Positions 42,898-52,158 of a DNA stretch of 64,000 nt are shown here, in pieces (within the stretch, counting starts at the first letter, position 1; each line of letters starts with the position of its first letter). Location of the stretch: positions 1-64,000 of the forward strand of contig JAWKQE010000028.1 of the NCBI GenBank assembly GCA_041390305.1, written 5' to 3'. Both the position numbers and the translations under genes were made by a program. The notes beneath the pieces are model-generated. The model made no database searches. It was not told the origin of the DNA and saw only the letters and a list, made by a program, of their open reading frames with translations. This stretch comes from JACKCR01 sp041390305 (GTDB lineage Bacteria; Eisenbacteria; RBG-16-71-46; CAIMUX01).

Positions 42898-43779
42898 ATG
42901 TGCGGTGCTCGTGCGTTTCGGATTCTCGGTTCCATCACTCTGTCCCTCCTCCTGGCCGTCCCTGCCCTCGCCGACAACGTCAAGATCGGAGTGTTGGCGA
43001 AGGACGGTCCGGTCAAGGCACTCAAGATGTGGGAAGCGACAGGTGACTACCTCAACGCCCGCGTTTCGGGAACGACGTTCGAGATCGTCCCGCTTGGGTT
43101 CGACGAAGTCTATCCCGCGATCGCGGAAGGGACGGTGCAGTACTTCGTGGTCAACTCCTCCATGTTCGTGGAGGCGCAAGGGAAGTACCACGCGCAGGCC
43201 GTCGCGACGATGATCAACTCCCGCCAGGGCAAGCCGCTCCAGTCGTTCGGAGGCGTCATCTTCACGACTCCGGAGACCGGCATCGAGTCGATGGCCGACC
43301 TCAAGGGGCACACCTTCATGGCTGTCGACGCCAGCTCGTTCGGTGGATGGCAGATGGCGCTCAAGGAGATGAAGGACGCCGGGCTGGATCCGGAGAAGGA
43401 CTTCACCAAGCTCGAGTTCGGGAAGAAGCACGACAACGTCGTCATGGCGGTACTGAACGGTGCCGTCGATGCGGGGACCGTCCGCACGGACACTCTGGAG
43501 CGGATGGCGGCGGATGGAATGCTCGATCTGTCCGAGATCAAGGTGATCCATGAGCAGCATCACGACGGGTTCCCGTTCGTTTGTAGCACAGCGCTCTACC
43601 CGGAGTGGCCGATCGCGGCGACGAGCAAGGCGTCGCCTGAGGTGACGCAGGCCATGGTCGATGCGCTCCAGAAGATGAAGCCCGAGGACGAAGCAGCGAA
43701 GTCTGCCAAGGTCGTCGGCTGGGCGCCCGTCCTCGACTACGCACCCGTCGCAAAGCTGCAGGCGACTCTCGGTCTCTGA
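42898..43779 (+). CDS. Phosphonate/phosphate-type ABC transporter substrate-binding protein (PhnD-like)
   Basis: This 293-residue protein has a signal peptide (LGSITLSLLLAVPALA) and a periplasmic binding fold like PhnD: VKIGVLAKDGPVKALKMWEATGDYLNARV, LKGHTFMAVDASSFGGWQMALKEM and DAGTVRTDTLERMAADG. No permease or ATPase gene is nearby. A chemoreceptor gene follows after 15 bases, with a GAGGAGGGC ribosome site, so the binding protein may deliver its ligand to chemotaxis rather than to transport. ATG 42898 follows AAGGAG. Confidence 0.85.
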   Translation: MCGARAFRILGSITLSLLLAVPALADNVKIGVLAKDGPVKALKMWEATGDYLNARVSGTTFEIVPLGFDEVYPAIAEGTVQYFVVNSSMFVEAQGKYHAQAVATMINSRQGKPLQSFGGVIFTTPETGIESMADLKGHTFMAVDASSFGGWQMALKEMKDAGLDPEKDFTKLEFGKKHDNVVMAVLNGAVDAGTVRTDTLERMAADGMLDLSEIKVIHEQHHDGFPFVCSTALYPEWPIAATSKASPEVTQAMVDALQKMKPEDEAAKSAKVVGWAPVLDYAPVAKLQATLGL

Positions 43780-43794
43780 TTGAGGAGGGCCTCG

Positions 43795-45567
43795 ATGGAC
43801 CTCGGATTCGTCACTCGCTCGATCCGCCCGAAACTCCTCGTGTCCCTCACGGTCGTCCTGGTCGGAGCGACGATCGGGACGAACGTGATCGTCACGCGTC
43901 TCCAAGCCTCGAGGCTCGAATCCGGCAGCGTACGGATGGCGGAGTCGATGAGGGCGTCCGCCGAAACGCTGCAGGCCGATCTCACGCGAAATGGTGAGGA
44001 GATGGCGACACTGATCGCGGACGAGGCACGGGCCTCGGGCGATGCTCTCACCGACCTACTCGCACGGGTGGCTCCGGCGGCGATCCTCTCGAACGACTTC
44101 ATGGCCCTCGTCAACTACGTCAAGGGTGTGAACGAGAACCCCGGTGTTGCCTATGCCGCCTTCGTGTCGGAAGACGGCCGTCCGCTCACTCGGTACCTCG
44201 ATCGGGAGAAACCGGCTCTTCAGCCACTTCTCACGAAGGCCGACGGAAGCAACCGGAACGTGGCCGAGGTGATCGAAGCGAGCCGGAATCGCGAAGGATT
44301 CTGGGTGTTCGAGAAGCCGATCACGGTGGAGGGGCGGTCCCTGGGAACCGCGGTTCTCTGCCTGGACCGGAGTCTCGCCGCGGAGCAACTCCGTCGGATC
44401 GACGAGTGCTTCGCCAAGCTCTCCGAGACGCAGGAACAGTCGATCACCGACGCCGAAGCAATGGTGCGGGAGACCGGGAAGACCGTTGCCGCGGAATCGG
44501 CATTGGTGCTGTGGGTCGGTGCGGCGATTTCGGCGCTGCTCGTACTCCTGGTCGCGCACTGGAACGCCACGAGTGTCCTCCACGGGCTCCAGGGGATCGT
44601 CCGGATGCTCCGCGACATCTCGGAGGGTGATGGGGATCTCACGCAGCGGCTCGAAGTGAAGTCGCGGGACGAGCTGCTCGAGGTCGCCACCTGGTTCAAC
44701 CGGTTCGTCGAGAAGACCCGTGCTCTCGTGGAGGAAGTGAAGGAGGCGTCGGCGGGGCTCGCGTCGATGGCCGAGGAGCTCTCTTCCACGACCGTCCGGA
44801 TCGCGGAAGGAACTCGCCAGGTGAGTTCGCAGGCGGAGAACGTCGCGACGGCGGCCGAGGAGATGAGTTCCACGGTCGAGGACGTCGCGCGGAGTACGAG
44901 CGAAGTAGGGCTCGCGGCATCGAACGCCGATCAGGCGGCGAAGGACGGCGAGTCCGTGATCCTCGAGTCCGGCCAGGCCATGTCGGAGATCGCGAACGTC
45001 GTCGGAACGGCGGCCCACACGGTGGAGAGTTTGGGACGCGCGGCTCAGGAGATCACCGTCGTCACTGACGTGATCCACGACATCGCGGACCAGACGAACC
45101 TCCTTGCGCTGAACGCCGCCATCGAGGCCGCGAGAGCCGGCGAGCACGGTCGTGGCTTTGCCGTCGTCGCCGACGAAGTACGGAAGCTGGCCGAGAAGAC
45201 GGTGAAGGCGACCGGCGAGATCAGCGAGCGGATCAGCGCGATCCACGCAGAGAGCGAGCGCGCGGTTGAGGCGATGTCGCGTGGTAGCGACGCCGTTCAA
45301 CGTGGCCAGGAGTTCGGACACCAGGTCGCGTCCGCGATCGAGGGTATCCGCGCCAAAGTCTCGAACGCCGCAGAGCAGACGTCACAGATCGCCGCCGCCA
45401 TCGAGGAACTCTCGGTGACGAACCACGAGACCGCACGGAACGTAGTGGAGATCGCGCGAGAGGTGGGCAGCACGTCGTCCGCGGCCGAGGAGATCTCTTC
45501 GACATCCGAGGAGCTCTCGCGTCGGGCGGAGGGACTGAGGTTGCTGACCGGTCGATTCCACACCTGA
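43795..45567 (+). CDS. Methyl-accepting chemotaxis protein
   Basis: The 590-residue receptor has TM1 (LLVSLTVVLVGATIGTNVIV), a periplasmic domain of about 190 residues, TM2 (VLWVGAAISALLVLLVA, about 240-257), HAMP, and a cytoplasmic signalling coiled coil whose tip shows IADQTNLLALNAAIEAARAGEHGRGFAVVADEVRKLAEKT. It starts 15 bases after the PhnD-like gene with GAGGAGGG upstream, so it is probably co-transcribed and may read the liganded binding protein. A strong terminator follows at 45589. Confidence 0.93.
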   Translation: MDLGFVTRSIRPKLLVSLTVVLVGATIGTNVIVTRLQASRLESGSVRMAESMRASAETLQADLTRNGEEMATLIADEARASGDALTDLLARVAPAAILSNDFMALVNYVKGVNENPGVAYAAFVSEDGRPLTRYLDREKPALQPLLTKADGSNRNVAEVIEASRNREGFWVFEKPITVEGRSLGTAVLCLDRSLAAEQLRRIDECFAKLSETQEQSITDAEAMVRETGKTVAAESALVLWVGAAISALLVLLVAHWNATSVLHGLQGIVRMLRDISEGDGDLTQRLEVKSRDELLEVATWFNRFVEKTRALVEEVKEASAGLASMAEELSSTTVRIAEGTRQVSSQAENVATAAEEMSSTVEDVARSTSEVGLAASNADQAAKDGESVILESGQAMSEIANVVGTAAHTVESLGRAAQEITVVTDVIHDIADQTNLLALNAAIEAARAGEHGRGFAVVADEVRKLAEKTVKATGEISERISAIHAESERAVEAMSRGSDAVQRGQEFGHQVASAIEGIRAKVSNAAEQTSQIAAAIEELSVTNHETARNVVEIAREVGSTSSAAEEISSTSEELSRRAEGLRLLTGRFHT

Positions 45568-45588
45568 TCGTAACGACACGAGTACAGC

Positions 45589-45623
45589 AGGGCCCCGGGA
45601 TCCAGCGGATGCCGGGGCCCTTT
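45589..45623 (+). terminator. Rho-independent terminator after the chemoreceptor gene
   Basis: AGGGCCCCGG (45589-45598) pairs perfectly with CCGGGGCCCT (45612-45621) around a 13-nt loop and is followed by TTT. It is 21 bases after the receptor stop. Confidence 0.75.
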
Positions 45624-45632
45624 GCGTTCCTC

Positions 45633-45695
45633 GAGGTCGCGTTCGCGTCCCTGGCGGTTGCGTTCGCTTCCCTCGCGGTTGCATTCGCTCCTCGC
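45633..45695. repeat. Three tandem 21-bp units
   Basis: Units at 45633, 45654 and 45675 read G(A/C)GGT(C/T)GC(G/A)TTCGC followed by a variable 7-bp end. In one frame they would encode AFASLAV repeats, but no start or ribosome site supports a gene. Function is unknown. Confidence 0.5.
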
Positions 45696-45906
45696 TGTCG
45701 CGTGCGCACCCAAGGCGGTTGCGCTCACGTGACTCACGGTCGCCGTCGTGAGCCGGCAGGCCACGGGCCGCCCATTGCCAAACGACCCGCCCGAAACCGA
45801 TTGGACGATCGTCCGGCTTCCCCGAAAGAAAACGGTGAAGCTTGCCTGGACCGGGCCGATTCGCACCACGGGCACCAGAAGGTTTTCAGGGGAGCTGGGG
45901 TTCGCC

Positions 45907-47958
45907 ATGCATTCATGGAACTCGGGTCGCTCCGTGTGCTCTCGGGCGCACACGGAGCCGGTTGCGCGTCGTCTGGTTCAGCGGTCCGTGCACCGTTCGG
46001 TTCAGCGGTCGGATCACCGGTCGCGTCCCCTCACGGGTGACACGCCTGTGCACCGTGCGGGAGGTCGCCTCGCGTCCGCGCTCTGGGTGCTCACACTCGG
46101 GGCGGTTCTGCTCGCCTCCCCGCTGCTTGCGGACCCGGCGCGAAGCCAACCGTTTCCCAACGAAGACGCCCCACTTGGCGTGAATCTGAGCGGTGTCGTC
46201 GACTGGAGTTCGGCGATCCCGTTTACAGACGCATTCCGTCACGCCCGGCCGTGGATCCCTCAGCTGCAGGACAACTCCGTCTGGGACACGGGGGAACCGC
46301 TCGACATCGGCGCGAACGGGTACCCGGCTTCACTCACCGAAGGGCAGGCGGCGGGGACCGTCCTGATCACGGCACAGGGAGGGAACTACCCCGAAGGTGA
46401 CTACGTCTGCCTCTACGACGGGACGGGGCAGCTCGACTTCCGTCTCGATGCGCACATCGTCTCGAGCGCACCGGGTCGCTTGGTCGTCCACATCTCTCCG
46501 TCGGCCGACGGGCTCACTCACATGAAGATCCTCGCGACCGACCCGATGGATCCTGTGCACAACATCCGGCTCGTCCTTCCCGGCTACGAGAGTACGTACG
46601 AGACGGAGCTGTTCCATCCGGACTTTCTCGCCTCGCTCGCGAACTTCCGCGTTCTCCGCTTCATGGACTGGATGCGGACCAACAACTCGGCCCAGTCCGC
46701 GTGGAGCGGACGGTCCTGGCCGGATTTCTTCAGTCAGGGGACGGAACGCGGCGTGTGCGTCGAATACATGGTCGCGCTCTGCAACGAACTCGGAGCCGAC
46801 CCGTGGTTCTGCATGCCGCACCTCGCGGACGACGACTACGTCACCCAGTTCGCGACCTACGTGCGGGACCATCTCGACCCCGAACTCCGGGTCTACGTGG
46901 AGCACTCGAACGAAGTCTGGAACGGCATCTTCTCCCAGGCTGGATACGCGCAGCAGCGCGGGCTCGAGCTCGGGCTCTCGACCAATCCGTACGAGGCGCA
47001 GCTTCGCTACCACTCCCGGCGTAGCGTCGAGATCTTTCAGCTCTGGGAAGCGGTGTTCGGCGGGTCCGATCGTCTCGTACGGGTGCTCGCTGCCCAGCAC
47101 GCGAATCCGTGGACCGGTACGACGGTGATGGATTGGCAAAGCGCCTACCTCCACGCGGACGCACTCGGGACCGCGCCCTATTTCGGCGGATCGCTCGGAA
47201 CGCCGGGGAACGCGGAGATCACGCGGACCTGGTCCGTCGAGCAACTCCTCGCCGCGTGTGCCGACGAGATCGTCCTCGAACGGGCGATCACGCAGCAGAA
47301 CGAGAGTGAGGCGTCGAGTCGAGGGCTCGGTCTCGTCGCCTACGAAGGAGGGCAGCATCTGGTCGGCGTGGGCGGCTGGGAGAACGATGCGACGCTCACC
47401 GCGCTCTTCCACGCCGCGAATCGGGATCCCGGCATGCGTGCCCTCTACCTGGCCGACCTGACCGGATGGCACGACGCCGCGAACGGTGGCGTCCACGTGG
47501 CCTTCAGTCACATCGGGGAGTACTCGAAGTGGGGAAGCTGGGGGCTGCTCGAACGGCAGAGTCAGGACCCGTCGACCGCCCCCAAGTGGATGGGCATCGT
47601 CGACTTTCTGGACTCACTCGTGGAGACGAGTGCGGCGGGGGATGGGCGCAATCCGAGCGTCGGCACAGGCACGACGCGCGAGGCTCCGATCGTAGCGTGG
47701 CCGAATCCGTTCCGAGGGGAGCTCCAGTTCGCCGTCGTGCGGGGGACGCCATACGAAGAGCCCATTCTCGTCCACGTACTCGGCGTGGATGGACGACGAT
47801 ATCGCACACTCGAGGTCGATGCGGCGACCCTGCGAGGAGTGTGGGACGGTCGGGACGACGGAGGACGGCTCCTTCCGTCGGGTTCGTACTATCTCGACGC
47901 AGAGTCGACTGGCGCGGAAGGTCCCGCCGGTCCGGTTCGTCTCGTCCTGGTTCGTTGA
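45907..47958 (+). CDS. Secreted protein, glycoside-hydrolase-like, with C-terminal sorting domain
   Basis: The protein of up to 683 residues has a hydrophobic signal (ALWVLTLGAVLLASPLLA) after about 50 Arg/Ser-rich residues coded by an imperfect 24-bp repeat near 45970-46030, so the true start may be GTG 46048. The mature part contains LGVNLSGVVDWSSAIPF, LRFMDWMRTNNSAQSAW, YVEHSNEVWNGIFSQAGYAQQRG and VAYEGGQHLVGVGGW, like secreted TIM-barrel cellulase-type proteins, with conserved Asn-Glu (SNEVWN) as acid/base pair. The C-terminus (VAWPNPFRGELQFAV, GRLLPSGSYYLDAES) is a FlgD-type sorting domain. Confidence 0.76.
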   Translation: MHSWNSGRSVCSRAHTEPVARRLVQRSVHRSVQRSDHRSRPLTGDTPVHRAGGRLASALWVLTLGAVLLASPLLADPARSQPFPNEDAPLGVNLSGVVDWSSAIPFTDAFRHARPWIPQLQDNSVWDTGEPLDIGANGYPASLTEGQAAGTVLITAQGGNYPEGDYVCLYDGTGQLDFRLDAHIVSSAPGRLVVHISPSADGLTHMKILATDPMDPVHNIRLVLPGYESTYETELFHPDFLASLANFRVLRFMDWMRTNNSAQSAWSGRSWPDFFSQGTERGVCVEYMVALCNELGADPWFCMPHLADDDYVTQFATYVRDHLDPELRVYVEHSNEVWNGIFSQAGYAQQRGLELGLSTNPYEAQLRYHSRRSVEIFQLWEAVFGGSDRLVRVLAAQHANPWTGTTVMDWQSAYLHADALGTAPYFGGSLGTPGNAEITRTWSVEQLLAACADEIVLERAITQQNESEASSRGLGLVAYEGGQHLVGVGGWENDATLTALFHAANRDPGMRALYLADLTGWHDAANGGVHVAFSHIGEYSKWGSWGLLERQSQDPSTAPKWMGIVDFLDSLVETSAAGDGRNPSVGTGTTREAPIVAWPNPFRGELQFAVVRGTPYEEPILVHVLGVDGRRYRTLEVDAATLRGVWDGRDDGGRLLPSGSYYLDAESTGAEGPAGPVRLVLVR

Positions 47959-47983
47959 GGTGTCGGGTTACTGCCCAGGTGAC

Positions 47984-49426
47984 TTACTCCGTCACGCTCT
48001 GCCTCAGGATCTGCGTGACGCCGTCGCCGAGCACTTGGACCCAGTCGCTCGGGAAGTGGTGACCGCCGCGGTGGGTGAACACCTCGTACGGTTGGCCCCA
48101 CTCCCGCCAGAACGTCTCCGCGTGGGACGCGCTTTCCTGGATCCGTTCGTTGTCGGCCGTGCCGTACACGAGGCGCAACGGATGGGGACGAGTGGGATCG
48201 GGGACCCTCTCGGGCCAATCGCCACCCGCGGGTGCGACCGAGAGCACGCCGCCGTAGACATCGGGATACCAGGCTGCGAGGAGGAGCGACCGGATGCCGC
48301 CCTGCGAGAAACCACCGACGTGGATCGGGGTGAAGTCGAACCGGGCGTCGCCCAGAAGCGGCGCGAGTTGGGCCTGCAGGTATCTGTGTGTCTCATGGAT
48401 GTCCGGCCCCCAACTCCGCCGACCACCGCCGAGATCCTGGGGGGCGTCGACGGAGATGGCCACTGCACCTCGACCGCTGACGACTCGTGCGAGATCGTCG
48501 AAGTCCTCCTTGTTCGTTCCGTATCCGTGCATGAGGACGAACACGGGCCATCCTCCGCTGGGGGCTGTGCCGTCAGGTATGGAAACGAGGCACGTCGTCG
48601 GCACGGTCGACGGAGTCTGTGGTTCCGTCCCGGACGCTGGTCCTGGCCCGATCCAGGGAATGCAGTGACTCCCGAGGATGATCGCGAACGTGACGGCGGC
48701 GGCCGTTCTGTGCCCACGGGACCAGTCCCAGAAGAGCAGCTGCGAGCCGGCGTAGAAGCCCACGTGCAGCAGGTAGCTCAGCACGAATCCGTGTGGGCCG
48801 GAGAGGATGAGGAGAGGCATGAGTACGGCCGCGACGAGCGAGAAGGCGAAGTAGTACGTGCCGAAGTAGCGGCCGACCAGCCGGGTGATCGGAACGTGGA
48901 CGAGCCCGAACACCGGCACGGCGAGCAGGACGATCATGGCCCGTCCGAAACCGGCCGCAGCGAGCGCATGGACGAGTGCGACGAGCATCGTCTGCTGGAA
49001 GAGGATCTCGAACGTCTTCGAGAACGCGTAGCGCGGATCACCGCGTAGCCAGTAGACGTGCGGTGCGTCCGTGATCCTCTTCTCCGGGGGACGTCCGTTG
49101 CGTCGCGCGAACCACACGACCCCGAGTTGGATCCCCAGCCCTACGAGGATCCAAACGACGTCAGCCGGACGAAGGGCCGCGAGCACGGGCTGTAGCGGAC
49201 CGCGGAAGAGAAGTGCCGCCACGGCGACGCCGAGGGAGAAGTAGACCGAGGTCGTGTGCCAGCCGTGGACGTAGTCCAACCCCTTCCGCACGAGGAGCAC
49301 GAAACCACCGCCGATTCCCACCCAAACGGCGACCCACGTGAGGACGACGGCCGCGAGGTCGCCCCAGGAGGTTACGGACGGCCACAGAGGTGAGCCGGTC
49401 GCGGCGAGAGATAGGCACCCGATCAT
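47984..49426 (-). CDS. Membrane protein-esterase (alpha/beta hydrolase) fusion
   Basis: The 480-residue protein has an N-terminal membrane part with about seven helices (AAVVLTWVAVWVGIGGGFVLLV to FAIILGSHCIPWIG, about residues 20-265), followed by an alpha/beta hydrolase resembling phospholipase/carboxylesterase: the nucleophile elbow GGFSQGG (about residue 370) and a C-terminal His in THRGGHHFPSDW. The membrane part looks like a CPBP-type or rhomboid-like bundle (LVHVPITRLVGRYFG). Such a fusion is unusual. It begins 3 bases after the MscS gene stop, so both are one operon. Confidence 0.75.
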   Translation of the reverse strand: MIGCLSLAATGSPLWPSVTSWGDLAAVVLTWVAVWVGIGGGFVLLVRKGLDYVHGWHTTSVYFSLGVAVAALLFRGPLQPVLAALRPADVVWILVGLGIQLGVVWFARRNGRPPEKRITDAPHVYWLRGDPRYAFSKTFEILFQQTMLVALVHALAAAGFGRAMIVLLAVPVFGLVHVPITRLVGRYFGTYYFAFSLVAAVLMPLLILSGPHGFVLSYLLHVGFYAGSQLLFWDWSRGHRTAAAVTFAIILGSHCIPWIGPGPASGTEPQTPSTVPTTCLVSIPDGTAPSGGWPVFVLMHGYGTNKEDFDDLARVVSGRGAVAISVDAPQDLGGGRRSWGPDIHETHRYLQAQLAPLLGDARFDFTPIHVGGFSQGGIRSLLLAAWYPDVYGGVLSVAPAGGDWPERVPDPTRPHPLRLVYGTADNERIQESASHAETFWREWGQPYEVFTHRGGHHFPSDWVQVLGDGVTQILRQSVTE

Positions 49427-49429
49427 CGA

Positions 49430-50323
49430 TCAGCCCTCGGACCCGGCGCGGACGCGGGTCAGCCCGTGTTGGGTCAACTGGTCCCAGACGGCCGGACGTA
49501 CGTCGTCGACGAAGAGCTGGAGGTGGGGGAACGGAATCTCGATGCCGGCCGCGTCCAGTGCGAGTTTGCTTCGCTCGAGAACGTCCGCATAAGTGGCCCG
49601 TTCGTCTCCCGCGTCGTCGATCCAAACGCGCACGAGGAGGTCCACGCTCGAGCCGCCGAGGTTCGAGACGATCACGTCAGAAGCGATCTTGCCGATCCCC
49701 TTCACTCCGTCGATTGCGGTCAGGAGGACCTCGCGCGCCTGGAGGATGTCCTCCTTGTACGCGATGCCGACAGGAACGTCGACTCGCGTCTCGCCGTGCT
49801 TGCTGTGGTTCTCGAGCACGCTGTCGATGATCGTCTTGTTGGGGATGACGACGTACGTGTTCCGAACCGTACGGATGCGGGTCGTCCGCATCGTGATGTC
49901 CGTCACGCGGCCGTACTCGTCCTCCGCGGTGATCCAGTCACCGACGACGAACGGCTTGTCCCAGAAGATCATGAACCCGGCGATCGAGTTCGCGATCGAA
50001 TCCTGGGCCGCGAAGCCGACCGCGATCCCCGCGACGCCCAGTCCGGCCAGTGCCGCCGCGACATTGACCCCCATCTGGTCGAGCGCCATGACGAGACCCA
50101 GAACGACGACCACGTACTTGTACATGCTCCCGATGAGCAGCTGGATCAGCTTCTCGTGGACGCTGGCCCGCTGGAGGGCGGCCCGGAGTGCCTTGGAGGA
50201 GATCCGGTAGAAGACGATGAACGCGATGAAGATGATGATGCCCACGATGAGGTTGGGCAGGAATGACACGATCTGCGTGATGAGCTCGCTGACGTCGAGC
50301 CGCTCGATGATCTGGTTCCACAT
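49430..50323 (-). CDS. Small-conductance mechanosensitive channel (MscS family)
   Basis: This 297-residue protein is of MscS size: three N-terminal helices, of which TM3 (GVNVAAALAGLGVAGIAVGFAAQDSIANSIAG) has the Gly/Ala pattern of the MscS pore, then the beta domain (FVVGDWITAEDEYGRVTDITMRTTRIRTVRN, VVIPNKTIIDSVLENHS) and the C-terminal alpha/beta domain. It releases solutes upon hypo-osmotic stress. ATG 50323 follows GGAGAC; an extension is possible. The membrane-esterase gene follows after 3 bases. Confidence 0.92.
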   Translation of the reverse strand: MWNQIIERLDVSELITQIVSFLPNLIVGIIIFIAFIVFYRISSKALRAALQRASVHEKLIQLLIGSMYKYVVVVLGLVMALDQMGVNVAAALAGLGVAGIAVGFAAQDSIANSIAGFMIFWDKPFVVGDWITAEDEYGRVTDITMRTTRIRTVRNTYVVIPNKTIIDSVLENHSKHGETRVDVPVGIAYKEDILQAREVLLTAIDGVKGIGKIASDVIVSNLGGSSVDLLVRVWIDDAGDERATYADVLERSKLALDAAGIEIPFPHLQLFVDDVRPAVWDQLTQHGLTRVRAGSEG

Positions 50324-50577
50324 GCTTCGGAGGTCTCCTTCGAGGCCGGGGTCCATGGGGGGGCCGGTCGTCCGGTGACCGGTAGGGCTGTTTCCGATCC
50401 TACCGGAAGTGGGCGGCAGAGGAACCGGTCCTTGGCCTATCAGGGTCCGAAGTGCGACAATCTCCGATCGATCCGAGCTGCGGCCCCGCGAGGGGGCCGC
50501 GAGATCCGGCAAGGGTGAGCGTGGCTGAACCCACCGCGAAGACGGTTTCGCGGACAACGGAGCCCGAAGGAGATGGA

Positions 50578-52032
50578 ATGGTGAAGAGTGCGAGCGGCGG
50601 TGGCGCGAGGAAGAAGGCCGGAGGGAGCTCCTCCCAGGGCCCCAAGAAGAAGCGGGAAGGTGGGCGTCCGGCGAGAGTGCACGGACGGGTGGTTCGGGGG
50701 GCGGGTCGACCCGGCCGTACCGGAAGGCGCGAGGACGCAGAGCCTGCCGTAGCCGAGACACGACTTCGGATCGCCGAGCGCGAGTTCGTCCTCGAGCGAT
50801 ACCCCGCGAGTTCCGATGCAACGCTGCGGGCGTGGAGTGCGGCCGAGGAACACCTGCTCGGGCGGATTCTGGAGCTGGGCGACGACGGCGGTCCGCTGCT
50901 GATCCTCGGGGATCCGCACGGAGCACTCACGACCGTCCTCGCCGTCGTGTCGTCCCGTCCTCTCGTCCGGTGGACGGACTCCCACCTGGCCACGATCGCT
51001 CTGGAGAAGAATCTCGAGTCCAACGGGGTCGATCGGGGGCGTGTCGAACTCGTGCCCTCGAGCACGGATCCCACTTCGCTCAGCACGAAGTTCGGCACCG
51101 TTCTGATGGTGATCCCGAAGACGCTGTCTCTGCTCGAGTACCAGCTCGAGTGGATGAAGCCCTGCCTGACCGAAGGTGCGCGCGTTCTGGCCGGAGGGAT
51201 GACGAGACACCTCTCGCCCAAGGTCGAAGCGATCCTCGAAGGCCGACTCGGCCCGTCGCAGATCTCGAAGGTCTGGAAGAAGTCCGTGGTCTTCGAAGTG
51301 AAGGCCGAGGATCTGGAGCAGGACGAGGATGCGCTCACGCCGTCCTACTACGAGATCGATCTGATGGGCGGGGATGCGGACACCTTCGTCGTGGACGTGG
51401 AGCTGGTCGGCGACTCGGATGACGATGCCTCGGGTGACGACGACTCCGCCGGCGAGGACTTCGCTGACACCGCCGATGATGCCTCCGATGAGGACGACGC
51501 CCCCGGCGCTCTCCGCATCTTCTCCTTCCCGGGTGTGTTCGGAGGTGGACGTCTCGACCGGGGAACGGAGCTTCTCCTGAGCTGTCTCCCCGACCTGGCC
51601 GACGAAACGGACGTGCTCGACCTCGGCTGCGGGAGTGGAGTGATCGGCCTCCTTCTCCAGGTCGGGAATCCCGCGATCCGTCTTCGACTCGTCGACGAGT
51701 CTCATCTGGCGGTTGCGTCGACCAAGCTCACGTTCGAAGAGAATGGAGAAGGGACGCCGGACGTCCGCGTCGCCGACGGATGCGAGGGAACCGAGCCGGA
51801 GTCGCTCGATCTCGTCGTGAGCAACCCGCCGTTCCATGCGCAGCATGCACTCACCGTGGAAGAGGCGACCCGGCTCTTCCGGCCGATCCGCGAGGTGCTT
51901 CGTCCAGGTGGCGAACTCTACGTGGTGGGCGCGCACGGTGTGGATTACGGGCCGACGCTCCGTCGCTTCTTCCCGGAAGTCGAACGGATCGCGACCGATC
52001 GGCGCTACGCCGTCCACCGTTGCCGTAGGTAG
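50578..52032 (+). CDS. RlmG/RsmC-like rRNA guanine-N2 methyltransferase
   Basis: The 484-residue protein has a basic N-terminal tail (KKKREGGRPARVHGRV), a first Rossmann-like domain without a full SAM site (about 60-270), an acidic insertion (DSDDDASGDDDSAGEDFADTADD) and a C-terminal catalytic methyltransferase domain: LDLGCGSGVIGLLL for SAM and NPPFH for the target base, as in RlmG (23S G1835) and RsmC (16S G1207). The two-domain arrangement favours this family. ATG 50578 follows AAGGAGA. The acidic insertion is unusual; rRNA position cannot be fixed. Confidence 0.83.
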   Translation: MVKSASGGGARKKAGGSSSQGPKKKREGGRPARVHGRVVRGAGRPGRTGRREDAEPAVAETRLRIAEREFVLERYPASSDATLRAWSAAEEHLLGRILELGDDGGPLLILGDPHGALTTVLAVVSSRPLVRWTDSHLATIALEKNLESNGVDRGRVELVPSSTDPTSLSTKFGTVLMVIPKTLSLLEYQLEWMKPCLTEGARVLAGGMTRHLSPKVEAILEGRLGPSQISKVWKKSVVFEVKAEDLEQDEDALTPSYYEIDLMGGDADTFVVDVELVGDSDDDASGDDDSAGEDFADTADDASDEDDAPGALRIFSFPGVFGGGRLDRGTELLLSCLPDLADETDVLDLGCGSGVIGLLLQVGNPAIRLRLVDESHLAVASTKLTFEENGEGTPDVRVADGCEGTEPESLDLVVSNPPFHAQHALTVEEATRLFRPIREVLRPGGELYVVGAHGVDYGPTLRRFFPEVERIATDRRYAVHRCRR

Positions 52033-52158
52033 CCAGGCTTCCGCGACCGGCCGTCACTCCTGCTGGAGGCGTAGCTTGCGACGAATGCGTGGCCCGTTCC
52101 GGCCGGTTCTCGTTCCACGATCGTCGGCGAATCTGTCTCGGACGATGCGCGAGCCTGC

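Larger units (their letters stand above)
45568..45906. other. Intergenic region with terminator and heptad-like repeat
   Basis: The 340 bp between the chemoreceptor and the next gene hold the terminator at 45589-45623 and a 21-bp tandem repeat at 45633-45695. The rest has no clear gene; the frame from 45748 upstream of the chosen start of the next gene is GC-rich and without a ribosome site. Confidence 0.4.
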
